From: an uncultured Pseudoxanthomonas sp.
GTDB lineage: Bacteria; Pseudomonadota; Gammaproteobacteria; Xanthomonadales; Xanthomonadaceae
Assembly: GCF_946886695.1 (NCBI RefSeq)
Contig: NZ_CAMPJD010000002.1
Location: 58,708 to 122,707, forward strand
Length of the DNA stretch: 64,000 nt
Direction of reading: 5' to 3'
In this document: piece after piece, positions 25,301 to 34,348 of the stretch
Layout of the letters: each line of letters opens with the position of its first letter
Position numbering within the stretch: the stretch's first letter is position 1
Program-made: the position numbers and the translations under genes
The notes under the pieces: model-generated
Databases searched by the model: none
What the model saw: only the letters and a program-made list of their open reading frames with translations
Told to the model about the DNA's origin: nothing

Positions 25301-28092
25301 ACCTGGTGATCTGGAACGAGAGCCAGGCCGGCTATCGCCAGCAGTTGCAGGACCAGATCCTGGGCATGATCTCGGCCGATCCGGAGGCGAACGTACTGGA
25401 TCGGCCGGGCGGCATCTTCGTGCGCCCCGGCCACCAGATGTCGCAGGAGGACCGCATCCTGCTGCAATCGGTGGCGCGGGTGATCGTCAGCGACCAGTCG
25501 GGCTCGTTGGCATCCCAGCTCGGCCGTCGCGAACCGACCGAACGCCTGATGCCGACACTGTTGGCCGAGGGTCCGCGGGAAGAGCGCGCGGCGCTCCCGG
25601 AACCGGAAGCCTCGACCGGACTTCCCCCGACCGCCGATGTCGACGAAGGCGACGATGCGTGGCCATTCGAAGCGGTGGCCACCGCATTCCTCCACGACAA
25701 CGGCACCGGCGCGTTCGCTGCCGATGGACGCGAGTACGTGATCGTCTCGCGCGAAGGCAGTCCGACACCGGCACCGTGGTCCAACGTACTCGCCAACGAC
25801 CGGTTGGGCACGGTCGTCAGCGAAAGCATGGCCGGCTACACGTGGTTCGAGAATGCCCACGAATTCCGCCTTACGCCGTGGCACAACGACCCGGTCGCCG
25901 ACAGCGGTGGCGAAGCGTTCTACCTGCGCGACGAGGACACCGGGCATGTGTGGTCGCCGCTGCCGCTGCCATGCCGGGGACGCGGCGCATACCGCACGCG
26001 CCATGGATTCGGCTACAGCGTGTACGAGCATGTCGAAGACGGCATCGCCAGCGAATTGTGGGTGTACGTGGCGGTCGAGGATGCGGTCAAATACTCGGTG
26101 CTGAAGGTGCGCAACCTGTCGGGCCGCGCACGCCGGCTTTCCGCGACCGGTTACGTGGAATGGGTGCTGGGCGACCTGCGCGTGAAGTCGCAGATGCACG
26201 TCATCACCGAGCAGGATGCCGGCAGCGGCGTACTGACGGCGCGCAACCCGTACAACACGGAGTTCGGTGGCCGGGTCGCCTTCTTCGACACCGATGCCAG
26301 TGGCTGCAGCTTCACCGGCGACCGCACGGAGTTCCTCGGACGCAACGGCGGCATGGTCGCTCCGGCGGCGATGCAACGCGAACGCCTGTCGGGCCGCCTG
26401 GGCGTGGGGCTCGATCCTTGCGCCGCCATCCAGGTGCCGTTCTCCCTGCTCGATGGCGAAGCCTCGGAGACAGTGTTCCGGCTGGGCATGGGCAAGGACC
26501 ACGAAGAAACCCTGCAGCTCGCGCGGCGCGTGCAGGGCGTGCAGCGTGCGCACGATGCCCTGGATGCCGTGCGTATCCACTGGCGCGGGCTGCTCACCTC
26601 GGTGCAGGTCAGGACGCCCGATCCCAGCGTGGATGCGCTGGTGAATGGCTGGCTGATGTACCAGACCCTCGCATGCCGCTACGTGGCACGCAGCGGCTAT
26701 TACCAGTCCGGTGGCGCGTTCGGCTTCCGCGACCAGTTGCAGGACACCATGGCGACGCTGCATGCCAGGCCCGCGTTGACCCGCGCGCACCTGCTGCTGT
26801 GCGCCGCCCACCAGTTCCCGCAGGGCGACGTGCTGCACTGGTGGCATCCCCCGCAAGGACGCGGCGTGCGAACGCGCTGTTCGGACGACTACCTGTGGCT
26901 GCCGTTCGCGACCTGCCGCTACCTGGAAGTGACGGGCGATGCCAGCGTGCTGGACGAGGACGTGGGCTTCGTCGACGGACGCCCGGTCAATCCCGACGAG
27001 GAGTCCTATTACGACATGCCGGCGACGTCGTACCTGCGGCAGTCCTTCTACCGGCATTGCGTGCTGGCGCTCCGGCGTGGCTGCAGCCTGCTCGGCGAGC
27101 GCGGCCTGCCCCTGATCGCGACCGGCGACTGGAACGATGGCATGAACCGCGTCGGCGAAGCAGGACGTGGCGAAAGCGTATGGCTGGGCTTCTTCCTGTA
27201 CGACACGCTGCAGCGTTTCATCGCCGTTGCGCGCCTGCGCGGCGATGAGGCATTCGCCGACGAATGCGCGGAACACGCCGAGCGCCTGCGCGGGAACCTG
27301 GAAGCGCATGCCTGGGACGGCGAGTGGTACCGGCGGGCCTGGTTCGACGACGGCACGCCGCTGGGCTCGCGCCAGAGCGATGAATGCAGGATCGATTCGA
27401 TCTCGCAGAGCTGGTCGGTGCTGTCGGGCGCGGCGGATGCGGCCCGCGCCACGCAGGCCATGGCGTCGCTGGACCGCTACCTCGTGAAGCGCGAGGCGGG
27501 CCTGATCCAGCTGCTCGATCCTCCCTTCGACAAGACGCCGAAGGATCCCGGCTACATCCGCGGCTACGTGCCGGGCGTGCGCGAGAACGGCGGCCAGTAC
27601 ACCCACGCCGCGGTGTGGGCCGCCATGGCGTTCGCGCGCCAGGGCGACACGGAGCGCGCATGGGAACTGGCGCGCATGATCAATCCCGTCAACCACGCGC
27701 AGGATCCCGCCTCGACCGCCGTCTACAAGGTGGAGCCGTACGTGCTGGCGGCGGATGTATACGGCGTGGCGCCCCATGTGGGCCGCGGCGGCTGGACCTG
27801 GTACACCGGTTCGGCCGGCTGGATGTACCGCCTGCTGACCGAATCGCTGCTGGGGCTGCAGCGCATCGGCGGTGAGCTTGCACTCGCGCCCTGCCTGCCG
27901 CGCGACTGGCCGGCGTACGAACTTCGCTACCGCTTCGGGACCAGCCTGTACATCATCTCCGTGCAGCAGGTCGATACCGGTACGGCGACGTTGCGGGTGG
28001 ACGGTGCGGAGCAGTCCGGTGTCCGGTTCGCGCTGGTGGACGACGGCAGCGTGCATCGCGTGGAGGCGCGCTGGCCGCGCGCACCGGCATGA
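19390..28092 (+). CDS. cyclic beta-1,2-glucan synthase (GT84-GH94)
   Basis: Giant inner-membrane enzyme of about 2,900 residues (NdvB/Cgs/ChvB family) that makes and cyclises periplasmic beta-1,2-glucan from UDP-glucose. Start set at the ATG at 19390 with AGGA seven bases upstream; 19351 is an in-frame alternative. The order is: N-terminal cytoplasmic part; membrane segments near 420-480, 840-880 and 960-1000; the GT84 glycosyltransferase between them with YVITLDTDTRLPRDA (near 640), GEGSFVGKGIYDVDAFE, and RYRWIRGDWQ (near 790); a glycoamylase-like cyclisation region with GISESGYNTVDARMNYQYRA (near 1430); and a GH94 phosphorylase region with FGFRDQLQDTMA, HWWHPPQGRGVRTR and ATGDWNDGMNRVG (catalytic Asp near 2577). 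The enzyme class is known for osmoadaptation and host interaction. All domains look intact. Confidence 0.95.
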   Translation: MPQVWRVFSHWLRLRRRLWRWRRAATKKPLGAEAPLRSQLFNVEQMEVHGRALARAHRIHARPGPERLLDRLTENEGLLDDVCALLTRMVQDDMRITPAGEWLLDNYYLVEEQVLTARRHLPKGYSRQLPSLSQGASSGLPRVYDLSQEAIAHGDGRIDADTLSRFFAAYQSITPLKLGELWAIPIMLRLALIDNLRRMAVRVMRDGADHRLASEWAAQLNRTAAESPKDVVLVIADMARSDPPLTGAFVSELMRGLQGRGGVSSMPITWLEQWVADGGHRIEELVHLESQQQAADQVSISNSIGSLRFLANMDWREFVEDMSVVERALREDPARTYALMDFSTRDSYRHVVEKIARLADVGEKDVADIALQLAQSAAASDPTGYQAHVGFYLVDDGVARTQAAVAEFLADGRRARLRPRRIPLLAYLAPIAAIIGLFTYGLLTAGSPIQGIPVWLLTALALLAFSELGIVLVNWAATLLVPPRPLPRMDFSKGIPATSRTLVVVPSMLGSAEGVDSLVEALEVRFLANRDRNLHFALLTDFLDADDASLPGDAALVARAAERIEQLNRRYAPERAEDGGGDLFFLFHRPRQWNARERRWMGYERKRGKLAALNRLLRGGNTDEFLQVTGNTGILSQVRYVITLDTDTRLPRDAAREFAGTLSHPLNQAAFDQHSRRVVRGYGILQPSVGTSLSGRPNSRYARMFGSEPGIDPYTRTVSDVYQDLFGEGSFVGKGIYDVDAFEHALADRFPDNRILSHDLLEGCYARAGLVSDVRLFEDYPSRYAADVKRRYRWIRGDWQLLPWLLPWVPRHGGGRERNPLSWLSRGKLLDNLRRSLVPAATTALLVLGWLFSPDPLVWTAWLLSLWALPVLVPALRDVFAIPVDMPLEAHLLQVGRSSLRQLLRAAVNVACLPYEAFFSLGAIVRTLWRLLVTRRHLLQWNPSSEVERSLGSGIKAELLSMAPAPLIAAAIAALLAMKQPAALWVATPLLALWLVSPAIMAWLGRPPGQRDGKLSAMQLAFLGKLSRRTWAFFETYVREEDHWLPPDNVQEHPTLVVARRTSPTNIGLSLLANLAAHDFGYLQTGGVMARTRLVFDTLDALPRHRGHFYNWYDTATLQPLPPAYISTVDSGNLAGHLLTLRQGLLALVDAPVLAPGTFTGLADTLAVLKDARQGVRVEGDTLHGALEAFRASLAQAQQEPPATVEEAERVLARLATHADDIALAWPTPDTDGGHPHHWPTALVEGCRSAHAELQFLLPDAGTGDGQRIPTLRELQDGSASPLAGRRARERIHQLERLAHIAGQFSLMEYDFLYDRARHLLVIGYNLDEHRLDSGFYDLLASEARLCSFVAIAQGQLPQESWFALGRLLTEVNGDATLLSWSGSMFEYLMPQLVMPSYPDTLLDQTSRHAVDAQIAHGARHDVPWGISESGYNTVDARMNYQYRAFGVPGLGLKRGLGQDLVIAPYASMMALMVAPEAACQNLQRLDALGFGGHFGLYEAIDYTPARVPPGQECVVVRSFMAHHQGMGFLSLVHLLRQQPMQRRFVADAEFQATLLLLQERIPHTGVFHPHEAETLGTRAAPTESETQLRIFRDPGASRPAVQLLSNGRYHGLLTSAGGGYSRHRDMAVTRWREDGTRDNWGSFCYLRDVESSEYWSTSLQPTCVPVDQYEAIFSDAKAEFRGRKRGYESHLEIAISAEDDIELRRLRLSNRSRRTRTIEITTYAEVVLAPAIADELHPAFSNLFVQSEIVREKQALLCTRRPRAHDEVPPWMFHLVAVHDADISTISYETDRARFLGRGNTPRSPHALTDQEALSDSEGSVLDPIVAIRCRIELLPGQTALIDMVQGVGLDRDACTDLIDKYRDRRLADRVFDLAWTHSQVVRRQINASQADAQLYERLAGLIVYAHPLLRADPDVLLQNQRGQSGLWGHAISGDLPIVLLQISDADNIGLVRQMVQAHAYWRLKGLRADLVIWNESQAGYRQQLQDQILGMISADPEANVLDRPGGIFVRPGHQMSQEDRILLQSVARVIVSDQSGSLASQLGRREPTERLMPTLLAEGPREERAALPEPEASTGLPPTADVDEGDDAWPFEAVATAFLHDNGTGAFAADGREYVIVSREGSPTPAPWSNVLANDRLGTVVSESMAGYTWFENAHEFRLTPWHNDPVADSGGEAFYLRDEDTGHVWSPLPLPCRGRGAYRTRHGFGYSVYEHVEDGIASELWVYVAVEDAVKYSVLKVRNLSGRARRLSATGYVEWVLGDLRVKSQMHVITEQDAGSGVLTARNPYNTEFGGRVAFFDTDASGCSFTGDRTEFLGRNGGMVAPAAMQRERLSGRLGVGLDPCAAIQVPFSLLDGEASETVFRLGMGKDHEETLQLARRVQGVQRAHDALDAVRIHWRGLLTSVQVRTPDPSVDALVNGWLMYQTLACRYVARSGYYQSGGAFGFRDQLQDTMATLHARPALTRAHLLLCAAHQFPQGDVLHWWHPPQGRGVRTRCSDDYLWLPFATCRYLEVTGDASVLDEDVGFVDGRPVNPDEESYYDMPATSYLRQSFYRHCVLALRRGCSLLGERGLPLIATGDWNDGMNRVGEAGRGESVWLGFFLYDTLQRFIAVARLRGDEAFADECAEHAERLRGNLEAHAWDGEWYRRAWFDDGTPLGSRQSDECRIDSISQSWSVLSGAADAARATQAMASLDRYLVKREAGLIQLLDPPFDKTPKDPGYIRGYVPGVRENGGQYTHAAVWAAMAFARQGDTERAWELARMINPVNHAQDPASTAVYKVEPYVLAADVYGVAPHVGRGGWTWYTGSAGWMYRLLTESLLGLQRIGGELALAPCLPRDWPAYELRYRFGTSLYIISVQQVDTGTATLRVDGAEQSGVRFALVDDGSVHRVEARWPRAPA

Positions 28093-28343
28093 AATCGCGC
28101 GCGCAACTCGACGCGGACCTGGCTCGCCTGGCGGACATGCTGCCGCCCTGGCTGCAGCACCTCCGCCACGAGGCGCAGTTCTGGCCGCAGTTCGAAGCGC
28201 TGGCGCAGGACATCCTGCGCGACGCCGCCCACCACGACCGCGACCATGTGCAGCAGCGGCTGGATGCGATGCTTGCCGCCCACGGCAAAGCGGCGCCCGG
28301 CCGGGACGCACGCGGAACATCGACGCGGGAAGGGAAGCAGTAG
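28089..28343 (+). CDS. small hypothetical protein coupled to glucan synthase
   Basis: An 84-residue protein whose ATG overlaps the glucan synthase stop by four bases (ATGA), so it is probably translated with it. The sequence starts MKSRAQLDADLARLADMLPP, is mostly helical and charged (FWPQFEALAQDILRDAAHHD, HVQQRLDAMLAAHG), has no signal peptide and no membrane segment, and ends in a polar tail. I do not recognise a domain. Coupling suggests an accessory or regulatory role for the synthase; this is inference. Confidence 0.7.
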   Translation: MKSRAQLDADLARLADMLPPWLQHLRHEAQFWPQFEALAQDILRDAAHHDRDHVQQRLDAMLAAHGKAAPGRDARGTSTREGKQ

Positions 28344-28429
28344 GCGCCACGGCGCGAATGCCACCAACGCGTGGCATCGCGCGGCAGCGGCTGCGACACT
28401 GTGCACCCCACGGTCGCGGAACCCCTGCC

Positions 28430-29854
28430 ATGCGATGCCTGAGCAACCTCCTGCTCAACACCGACAGCTACAAGGCCAGCCACTGGCTGCAGTACCCGCC
28501 AGGCACCGACGCCACGTTCTTCTACGTGGAATCGCGCGGCGGCATCCACGACCGCACCGTATTCTTCGGCCTGCAGGCCATCCTGAAGGAATACCTCGCC
28601 ACGCCCGTCAGCCACGCTGACGTGGACCAGGCGCGCGATGTCTTCGCCGCGCACGGCGAGCCGTTCAACGAGGCCGGCTGGCGCGACATCGTGGACCGCC
28701 ATGGCGGCCACCTGCCACTCCGCATCCGCGCGGTGCCCGAAGGCACGGTGGTGCCCACGCACCAGGCGCTGATGACGATCGAATCCACGGATCCGCAGGC
28801 ATTCTGGGTTCCGTCGTACGTCGAGACGATGCTGCTGCGGATCTGGTACCCGATCACCGTGGCCACCATCAGCTGGCACGCCAAGCAGACGATCCGGCAG
28901 TTCCTCGAACGCACCAGCGACGATCCGGCCGGCCAGCTGCCTTTCAAGCTGCACGACTTCGGCAGCCGCGGCGTCTCGAGCGTCGAGTCCGCCGCCCTCG
29001 GTGGCGCGGCGCACCTGGTCAACTTCCTCGGTACCGACACCGTCTCGGGCCTGCTGCTGGCGAAAGCGCACTACCACGAACCGATGGCCGGTTTTTCGAT
29101 CCCGGCGGCCGAACACAGCACGATCACCAGCTGGGGCCGCGAGCACGAGGTGGATGCCTACCGCAACATGCTGCGCCAGTTCGCGAAGCCCGGCGCGATC
29201 GTGGCGGTGGTGTCTGACAGCTACGACATCTTCCATGCCATCCGCCAGCACTGGGGCACGACGTTGAAGCAGGACGTCATCGATTCCGGCGCAACCGTCG
29301 TCATCCGTCCCGACTCGGGCGATCCGGTGGCCGTGGTGCACCAGTGCCTGGAACTGCTGGACGACGCCTTCGGCCACACGGTCAATGACAAGGGCTACCG
29401 GGTGCTCAACCACGTGCGCGTGATCCAGGGCGACGGCATCAACCCCCCCAGCCTGCGCGCGATCCTGGAACGCATCACCAGTGCCGGCTACGCCACCGAC
29501 AACCTCGCCTTCGGCATGGGGGGCGCATTGCTGCAGCGTCTCGACCGCGACACGCAGAAGTTCGCGCTGAAGTGCTCCGCCGCGCGCGTCGACGGCGCAT
29601 GGATCGACGTCTACAAGGACCCCGTCACCGACAAGGGCAAGCAGAGCAAGCGTGGCCGGATGACGCTGCTGCAGCACCGCGAGTACGGCGGCTTCCGTAC
29701 CGTGCCCGTGCCACCGGCCGCCGCATCGCTCGACGACGTGGAAAAACCCGCCGGTTACGAAGACGCCATGGTCACCGTGTGGGAAGACGGCCGCCTGCTG
29801 CGCGACTGGACCTTCGCCGAGATCCGCACCCGCGCCGACGCCGCGCGGCTCTAG
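28430..29854 (+). CDS. nadV: nicotinamide phosphoribosyltransferase (NAMPT type)
   Basis: Cytoplasmic enzyme of 474 residues converting nicotinamide and PRPP to NMN for NAD salvage. It resembles human NAMPT and bacterial NadV more than PncB: LLNTDSYKASHWLQYPPGT at the N-terminus, FFGLQAILKEYL, KLHDFGSRGVSS, and GFSIPAAEHSTITSWG, where His near residue 228 corresponds to the phosphorylated His247 of NAMPT. The C-terminal NLAFGMGGALLQRLDRDTQKFALKC and KTDPxxKxSKRG-like KDPVTDKGKQSKRGRM are also family features. The start at 28430 has only a weak upstream GGAA. The stop lies four bases from the convergent napC stop. No nudix or nadM neighbour is present, so it appears to stand alone. Confidence 0.92.
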   Translation: MRCLSNLLLNTDSYKASHWLQYPPGTDATFFYVESRGGIHDRTVFFGLQAILKEYLATPVSHADVDQARDVFAAHGEPFNEAGWRDIVDRHGGHLPLRIRAVPEGTVVPTHQALMTIESTDPQAFWVPSYVETMLLRIWYPITVATISWHAKQTIRQFLERTSDDPAGQLPFKLHDFGSRGVSSVESAALGGAAHLVNFLGTDTVSGLLLAKAHYHEPMAGFSIPAAEHSTITSWGREHEVDAYRNMLRQFAKPGAIVAVVSDSYDIFHAIRQHWGTTLKQDVIDSGATVVIRPDSGDPVAVVHQCLELLDDAFGHTVNDKGYRVLNHVRVIQGDGINPPSLRAILERITSAGYATDNLAFGMGGALLQRLDRDTQKFALKCSAARVDGAWIDVYKDPVTDKGKQSKRGRMTLLQHREYGGFRTVPVPPAAASLDDVEKPAGYEDAMVTVWEDGRLLRDWTFAEIRTRADAARL

Positions 29855-29858
29855 GCCC

Positions 29859-30458
29859 TCACCCCTGCGGCACGCCCGTCATGTCGGGCAGGTGGTGCGC
29901 GACGCCCTTGTGGCAGTCGATGCAGGTTTTCTTGCCGGTGCCGAGCCACAGCTTGTGCACCTGCGCCGCGCGCGAGCCCTGGCGGGTGAGGTCCATCGAA
30001 TCGTAGTCGTGGCAGTTGCGGCACTCCAGCGAATCGTTCGCCTTCAGCCTGTTCCACTCGTGCGTGGCCAGGATCAGGCGCTCGTCCAGGAATTTCTCGC
30101 GCGTGTTGATGGTGCCGAAGAGCTTGCCCCAGACCTCTTTCGATGCCTGCATCTTGCGCGCGATCTTGTCGGTCCAGTTGTGCGGCACGTGGCAATCGGG
30201 GCAGGTGGCGCGAACGCCCGAGCGGTTGGTGTAGTGGATGGTGGTCTTCAGTTCCTCGAAGACGTTGTCCTGCATCTCGTGGCAGCTGGTGCAGAACGCC
30301 TCGGTGTTGGTCGCCTCCAGCGCGGTGTTGAACCCACCCCAGAACATGATGCCCGCCAGGAACCCGGCCACCGTCAGGAAACCCAGGCTGTAATGGCGGC
30401 TGGGCAGGCGCAACGTGCGCCACAGGCCCGACACCCGCTGCTTGGTCCGTGACCACAT
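29859..30458 (-). CDS. napC: NapC tetraheme quinol dehydrogenase
   Basis: Membrane-anchored tetraheme cytochrome c of the NapC/NirT family, 199 residues, passing electrons from quinol to NapB-NapA. One N-terminal membrane anchor ([20 protein letters not shown]) is followed by four heme motifs CTSCH, CPDCH, CRNCH and CIDCH. The ribosome-binding site AGGAG overlaps the stop of napB, so translation is coupled. It is the last gene of the nap operon and converges on nadV. Confidence 0.96.
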   Translation of the reverse strand: MWSRTKQRVSGLWRTLRLPSRHYSLGFLTVAGFLAGIMFWGGFNTALEATNTEAFCTSCHEMQDNVFEELKTTIHYTNRSGVRATCPDCHVPHNWTDKIARKMQASKEVWGKLFGTINTREKFLDERLILATHEWNRLKANDSLECRNCHDYDSMDLTRQGSRAAQVHKLWLGTGKKTCIDCHKGVAHHLPDMTGVPQG

Positions 30459-30461
30459 GGG

Positions 30462-31019
30462 CTACTCCTTCGCGGCCGGCGGCGACGACAGCACGCTGTC
30501 GATGTCGCGGAACTGGTTCGCCACCAGCACCGGCGCATCGGTCTGCACGACATGGCACTGGTTGCAGAAGTAGCGTCGCGGCGAGATGGTGGCCAGGAAC
30601 TGGTCGTCGCGGTCCATGTAGTGCGTCACGCTGACTGGCGGCGCCTGGAAGGTGGCCGCATTCGCGCGGGCGTGGCACAGCATGCAGCGGTTGCTGTTCC
30701 TGTCGACCTGGTAGCCGTCGATCGCATGCGGAATGGTCGGCGGCTGCATCGGGTAGGCGCGTGCGCGTCTCAGGTCGGCATTCTCCACGTGCGCCATCGG
30801 CGGGGGATGGCCCTCCTTGTCCACCGGCACGCCACGCCGGAGGGCATCTATCTGGCCCGCACCGGGCACGAAGACCGCGCGCGCGTCCACCGGCGTGGAT
30901 ACCGCCGCCACCGGCGCTTCGTGCCGGTCCGGGCGACCTGTCATCCATCCCGCCACGAAGACCAGCGCCATCAGGGCGACGGTCAGCCCAACCGCGATCC
31001 AGAGATGCTTGTTCTGCAC
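30462..31019 (-). CDS. napB: NapB diheme cytochrome, nitrate reductase small subunit
   Basis: Periplasmic diheme cytochrome c partner of NapA, 185 residues. The start codon is GTG at 31019, with an AGGAG that includes part of the napA stop codon (TAGGAG) ten bases upstream. The N-terminal hydrophobic segment LWIAVGLTVALMALVFVAGW acts as signal or anchor. The two heme motifs are CMLCH and CNQCH, with the NapB-type spacing and the preceding ...IDGYQVDRNSNRCMLCH. Confidence 0.95.
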   Translation of the reverse strand: MQNKHLWIAVGLTVALMALVFVAGWMTGRPDRHEAPVAAVSTPVDARAVFVPGAGQIDALRRGVPVDKEGHPPPMAHVENADLRRARAYPMQPPTIPHAIDGYQVDRNSNRCMLCHARANAATFQAPPVSVTHYMDRDDQFLATISPRRYFCNQCHVVQTDAPVLVANQFRDIDSVLSSPPAAKE

Positions 31020-31029
31020 GGGCGTACTC

Positions 31030-33522
31030 CTAGGCGGCCACGACTCTGACGGCGCACTTCTTGTAGTCGGTCTGCTTGGAAATCGGATCGGTCGCGTCCA
31101 GCGTGACCTTGTTGATCAGCTGCCCGGCATCGAACCAAGGCACGAACACCAGCCCGCGCGGCATCCGGTTGCGGCCGCGCGTCTCCACGCGCGAACGCAT
31201 CTCGCCCCGCCGCGACGCGACGATGATCTCGTCGCCACGCTTGAGCCCGCGCGCCTTCGCATCGTCCGGATTCATGAACACCACCGCCGCCGGAAACGCC
31301 TTGTACAGCTCGGGCACGCGCATCGTCATCGAACCCGAATGCCAGTGCTCCAGCACGCGGCCAGTGACCAGCCACAGGTCGAACTCCTCATCCGGCGACT
31401 CGGCAGCCGGCTCGTACGGCAGCGCCCAGATCACCGCCCTGCCGTCCTTGTTGCCATAGAACTCGAAGCCCTTGCCCGGCTTGACGTACGGATCGGCGCC
31501 CTCGCGATAGCGCCAACGCGTTTCCTTGCCCTTGACCACTGGCCAGCGCAGGCCGCGCGCCTTGTGGTAGTCGTCGAACGGCGCCAGGTCGTGGCCGTGG
31601 CCGCGACCGAACGTGGCATATTCCTCGAACAGCCCCTTGTGCACGTAGAACCCGAATAGCGCGGATTCGTCGTTGGCGTAGCCGGCTTCGATGTCGGATG
31701 TCGGGAACCTGTCCACGTTGCCGTTGCGGTACAGCACGTCGAACAGCGTCTTGCCCTTGTATTGCGGGTTCGCGGCCAGCAGGTCGGCTGGCCAGCACTC
31801 GTCGGTGGTGAAGCGTCTGGAGAACTCCATCAGCTGCCACAGGTCCGAGCGTGCCTCGCCGGGCGCTTTCACCAGTTGATGCCAGAACTGGGTGCGTCGC
31901 TCGGCGTTGCCGTAGGCACCCTCCTTCTCCACCCACATCGCCGCCGGCAGGATCAGGTCCGCCGCCTGTGCGGTGACGGTGGGGTATGCGTCCGACACGA
32001 CGATGAAGTTGTCCGGGTTGCGGTAGCCCGGCCAGGTCTCCTCGCGCAGGTTCGCGGCGGCCTGCATGTTGTTGTTCACCATCACCCAGTACGCGTTGAG
32101 CTTGCCGTCCTTCAGCGCGCGGTTCTGCTCCACCGCGTGGTAGCCCACCTTCGGATTGATGGTGCCGTGCGGGAGCTTCCAGATTTCCTCGGCGTGCTTC
32201 CGGTGCTCAGGGTTCGTCACCACCATGTCAGCCGGCAGGCGATGGCTGAAGGTGCCCACTTCACGCGCCGTGCCGCAGGCGGACGGCTGGCCGGTCAGCG
32301 AGAACGGGCTGTTGCCCGGGGTGGCGATCTTCCCGGTCAGCAGGTGGATGTTGTAGACCATGTTGTTGGCCCACACACCGCGCGTGTGCTGGTTGAAGCC
32401 CATGGTCCAGAACGACATCACCTTGGTCTTCGGGTCCGCGTACAGTTCGGCCAGCTGCTCCAGCCAGCCACGCTCCGCGCCGGTCATCTCGACGGCCTTC
32501 TCCAGCGTGTACGGCGCGACGAAGGCGGCGAACTCATCGAAGCTGATCGGCTGCCCGCCGTTCGGGTCCTTGGCGTTCTTCGCCTTCACCTCCAGCGGGT
32601 GTTCCGGGCGCAGGCCGTAGCCGATGTCGTCGTTGCCGCGCTTGAACGTGGCGTGCCTGTCGACGAACGCCTGGTTGACCTTGCCGGTGCGGATGATGTG
32701 GTTGGCGATGTAGTTGAGGATGACCAGGTCGGTCTGCGGCTTGAAGATGATCGGGATGTCGGCCAGCTCGAAGCTGCGGTGCTCGAAGGTGGACATCACC
32801 ACCACCTTCACGTGCGGGTGCGAAAGCCGCCGGTCCGTCACCCGGGTCCACAGGATCGGATGCATTTCGGCCATGTTGGAGCCCCACAGCACGAATGCAT
32901 CGGCGGCCTCGATGTCGTCGTAGCAGCCCATCGGCTCGTCCATGCCGAAGGTGCGCATGAACCCCGCTACGGCCGACGCCATGCAGTGGCGCGCGTTCGG
33001 ATCGATGTGGTTGCTGCGGAACCCGGCCTTCATCAGCTTGTTGGCGGCATAACCCTCGAAGATCGTCCACTGGCCCGAGCCGAACATGCCGATAGCGTCG
33101 CTGCCTTTCTCCTTGAGCACGCGCTTGAATTGCGCGGCCATCACGTCGAAGGCCTCGTCCCAGCTCACGGCGGTGAAGTCGCCATCCTTGGCGTACACGC
33201 CGTTCTTCTTGCGCAGCAGCGGCTGGGTCAGGCGGTCGGCGCCGTACAGGATCTTGGACAGGAAGTAGCCCTTCACGCAGTTGATGCCGCGATTGACTTC
33301 CGCATGCACGTCGCCGTGGGTGGCCACCACGCGCCCTTCCTTCACGGCGACATTCACCCCACAGCCCGTGCCGCAGTAGCGGCACGGCGCCTTGTCCCAC
33401 TTCAGCGTCGTCCGGTCGCCTTCGGTGACCACGTTGCTGCCGCTCCCGGCAAGGGGCAGCCCGGCAGCTGCGGCGGCCGTCGCCAGCGCGCTGTGGCGGA
33501 TGAACTCGCGGCGTGTGCTCAT
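31030..33522 (-). CDS. napA: NapA periplasmic nitrate reductase catalytic subunit
   Basis: Molybdenum bis-MGD enzyme of 830 residues reducing nitrate to nitrite in the periplasm. The Tat signal [21 protein letters not shown] (RREFIR) is followed by the [4Fe-4S] motif [18 protein letters not shown] with the fourth Cys in GINCVKGY. The Mo-ligand cysteine is in [13 protein letters not shown]. Later parts ([20 protein letters not shown], the C-terminal molydopterin-dinucleotide binding domain with [16 protein letters not shown]) are typical and full length. The ATG at 33522 overlaps the napD stop by four bases. Folding and export need NapD, encoded just upstream. Confidence 0.97.
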   Translation of the reverse strand: MSTRREFIRHSALATAAAAAGLPLAGSGSNVVTEGDRTTLKWDKAPCRYCGTGCGVNVAVKEGRVVATHGDVHAEVNRGINCVKGYFLSKILYGADRLTQPLLRKKNGVYAKDGDFTAVSWDEAFDVMAAQFKRVLKEKGSDAIGMFGSGQWTIFEGYAANKLMKAGFRSNHIDPNARHCMASAVAGFMRTFGMDEPMGCYDDIEAADAFVLWGSNMAEMHPILWTRVTDRRLSHPHVKVVVMSTFEHRSFELADIPIIFKPQTDLVILNYIANHIIRTGKVNQAFVDRHATFKRGNDDIGYGLRPEHPLEVKAKNAKDPNGGQPISFDEFAAFVAPYTLEKAVEMTGAERGWLEQLAELYADPKTKVMSFWTMGFNQHTRGVWANNMVYNIHLLTGKIATPGNSPFSLTGQPSACGTAREVGTFSHRLPADMVVTNPEHRKHAEEIWKLPHGTINPKVGYHAVEQNRALKDGKLNAYWVMVNNNMQAAANLREETWPGYRNPDNFIVVSDAYPTVTAQAADLILPAAMWVEKEGAYGNAERRTQFWHQLVKAPGEARSDLWQLMEFSRRFTTDECWPADLLAANPQYKGKTLFDVLYRNGNVDRFPTSDIEAGYANDESALFGFYVHKGLFEEYATFGRGHGHDLAPFDDYHKARGLRWPVVKGKETRWRYREGADPYVKPGKGFEFYGNKDGRAVIWALPYEPAAESPDEEFDLWLVTGRVLEHWHSGSMTMRVPELYKAFPAAVVFMNPDDAKARGLKRGDEIIVASRRGEMRSRVETRGRNRMPRGLVFVPWFDAGQLINKVTLDATDPISKQTDYKKCAVRVVAA

Positions 33523-33836
33523 GGCGTGGCTCCGGTCGCGGACAGGATGGAGAGGCTGGGAAGGGGCTCGTCGAGCGCATGCGCGGGCTCGGCATGGTGG
33601 TAGACCAGGAGCACGTTCAACACCCCCGGCACCGACTGCAGCTGGTCCACGCGCTCCATCACCGCATGGCGGTCGGCGGATTCGCAGATCACCACGCTGC
33701 GCGTATCGCCGGCCAGTGCGAGTTCGAGATCGTCGTGCGTGTCGATCATGGCGGCGAGCGCCTTGGATGCGCTTTCGCGGTGCTGGACCACGAAGCTGGC
33801 GATGTGGACTTCGGGTTCAGTGCCTGGCGGGCTCAT
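33519..33836 (-). CDS. napD: NapD chaperone for NapA
   Basis: Cytoplasmic 105-residue chaperone that binds the Tat signal of NapA. It has the small ferredoxin-like fold pattern: [13 protein letters not shown] at the N-terminus, then [27 protein letters not shown] and [21 protein letters not shown]. The ATG at 33836 overlaps the napF stop, and its own stop overlaps the napA start, both by four bases. It has a longer C-terminal tail ([17 protein letters not shown]) than enteric NapD. Confidence 0.93.
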   Translation of the reverse strand: MSPPGTEPEVHIASFVVQHRESASKALAAMIDTHDDLELALAGDTRSVVICESADRHAVMERVDQLQSVPGVLNVLLVYHHAEPAHALDEPLPSLSILSATGATP

Positions 33837-34345
33837 GCGATGGCCTCCGTGGCCGGTGCGTGCTGCAGGGTGATGGCATCGACGGGACACGTGCCGACGC
33901 AGGCGCCGCAACCCGTGCATCGTTCCGCGTCGACGGTGGCCGCGCCCCGCGCTGCGGGCGGCACGTGGATGGCGGACGCGGGACATACGTCGTGGCAACT
34001 GGCACAGACCACGCCGTGCGCGGACAGACAGCGATCCGCCACCTGGGCCAGGAGGGTCCACGGGGGATCGAGGGAAGGAGCGAACGCGTCGCTGTCGCAG
34101 GCGGCCACGCATTCGCCGCAGAACGTGCATTCGCCCGCCGTCGCGTCGAAACGCGGCAGGCCGTCCGCGCCACGCACCAGCACCTGCTGCGGGCACTGCC
34201 GCGCGCAGGCATCGCAGCGCGTGCAGGCACGCGTGAATTCAGCCTCGGGCCTGGCCCAGGGCGGACGGAAGACGACGGAGGCCGGTACGGGCGCCGCGCG
34301 GCCGAACAGCAGGGCACGACGCGACATCGAGCGGACATCGTCCAT
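33833..34345 (-). CDS. napF: NapF ferredoxin-type protein
   Basis: Cytoplasmic iron-sulfur protein of 170 residues linked to maturation of the NapA iron-sulfur centre. Clusters are CTRCDACARQCPQ, CTFCGECVAACDS, CASCHDVCP and CTGCGACVGTCPV, so three regular [4Fe-4S] ferredoxin motifs and one shorter set are visible. The N-terminus (MDDVRSMSRRALLFGRAAPV) carries an RR pair as in other NapF proteins. It lies three bases from napE and overlaps napD. Confidence 0.92.
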   Translation of the reverse strand: MDDVRSMSRRALLFGRAAPVPASVVFRPPWARPEAEFTRACTRCDACARQCPQQVLVRGADGLPRFDATAGECTFCGECVAACDSDAFAPSLDPPWTLLAQVADRCLSAHGVVCASCHDVCPASAIHVPPAARGAATVDAERCTGCGACVGTCPVDAITLQHAPATEAIA

Positions 34346-34348
34346 CGC

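Noticed and set aside
22966..28461. 1,831-codon minus-strand frame opposite the glucan synthase
   Set aside because: A shadow of the real gene: composition is low-complexity Arg/His/Gln/Val and no motif is present, while the plus strand encodes an intact GT84-GH94 enzyme.
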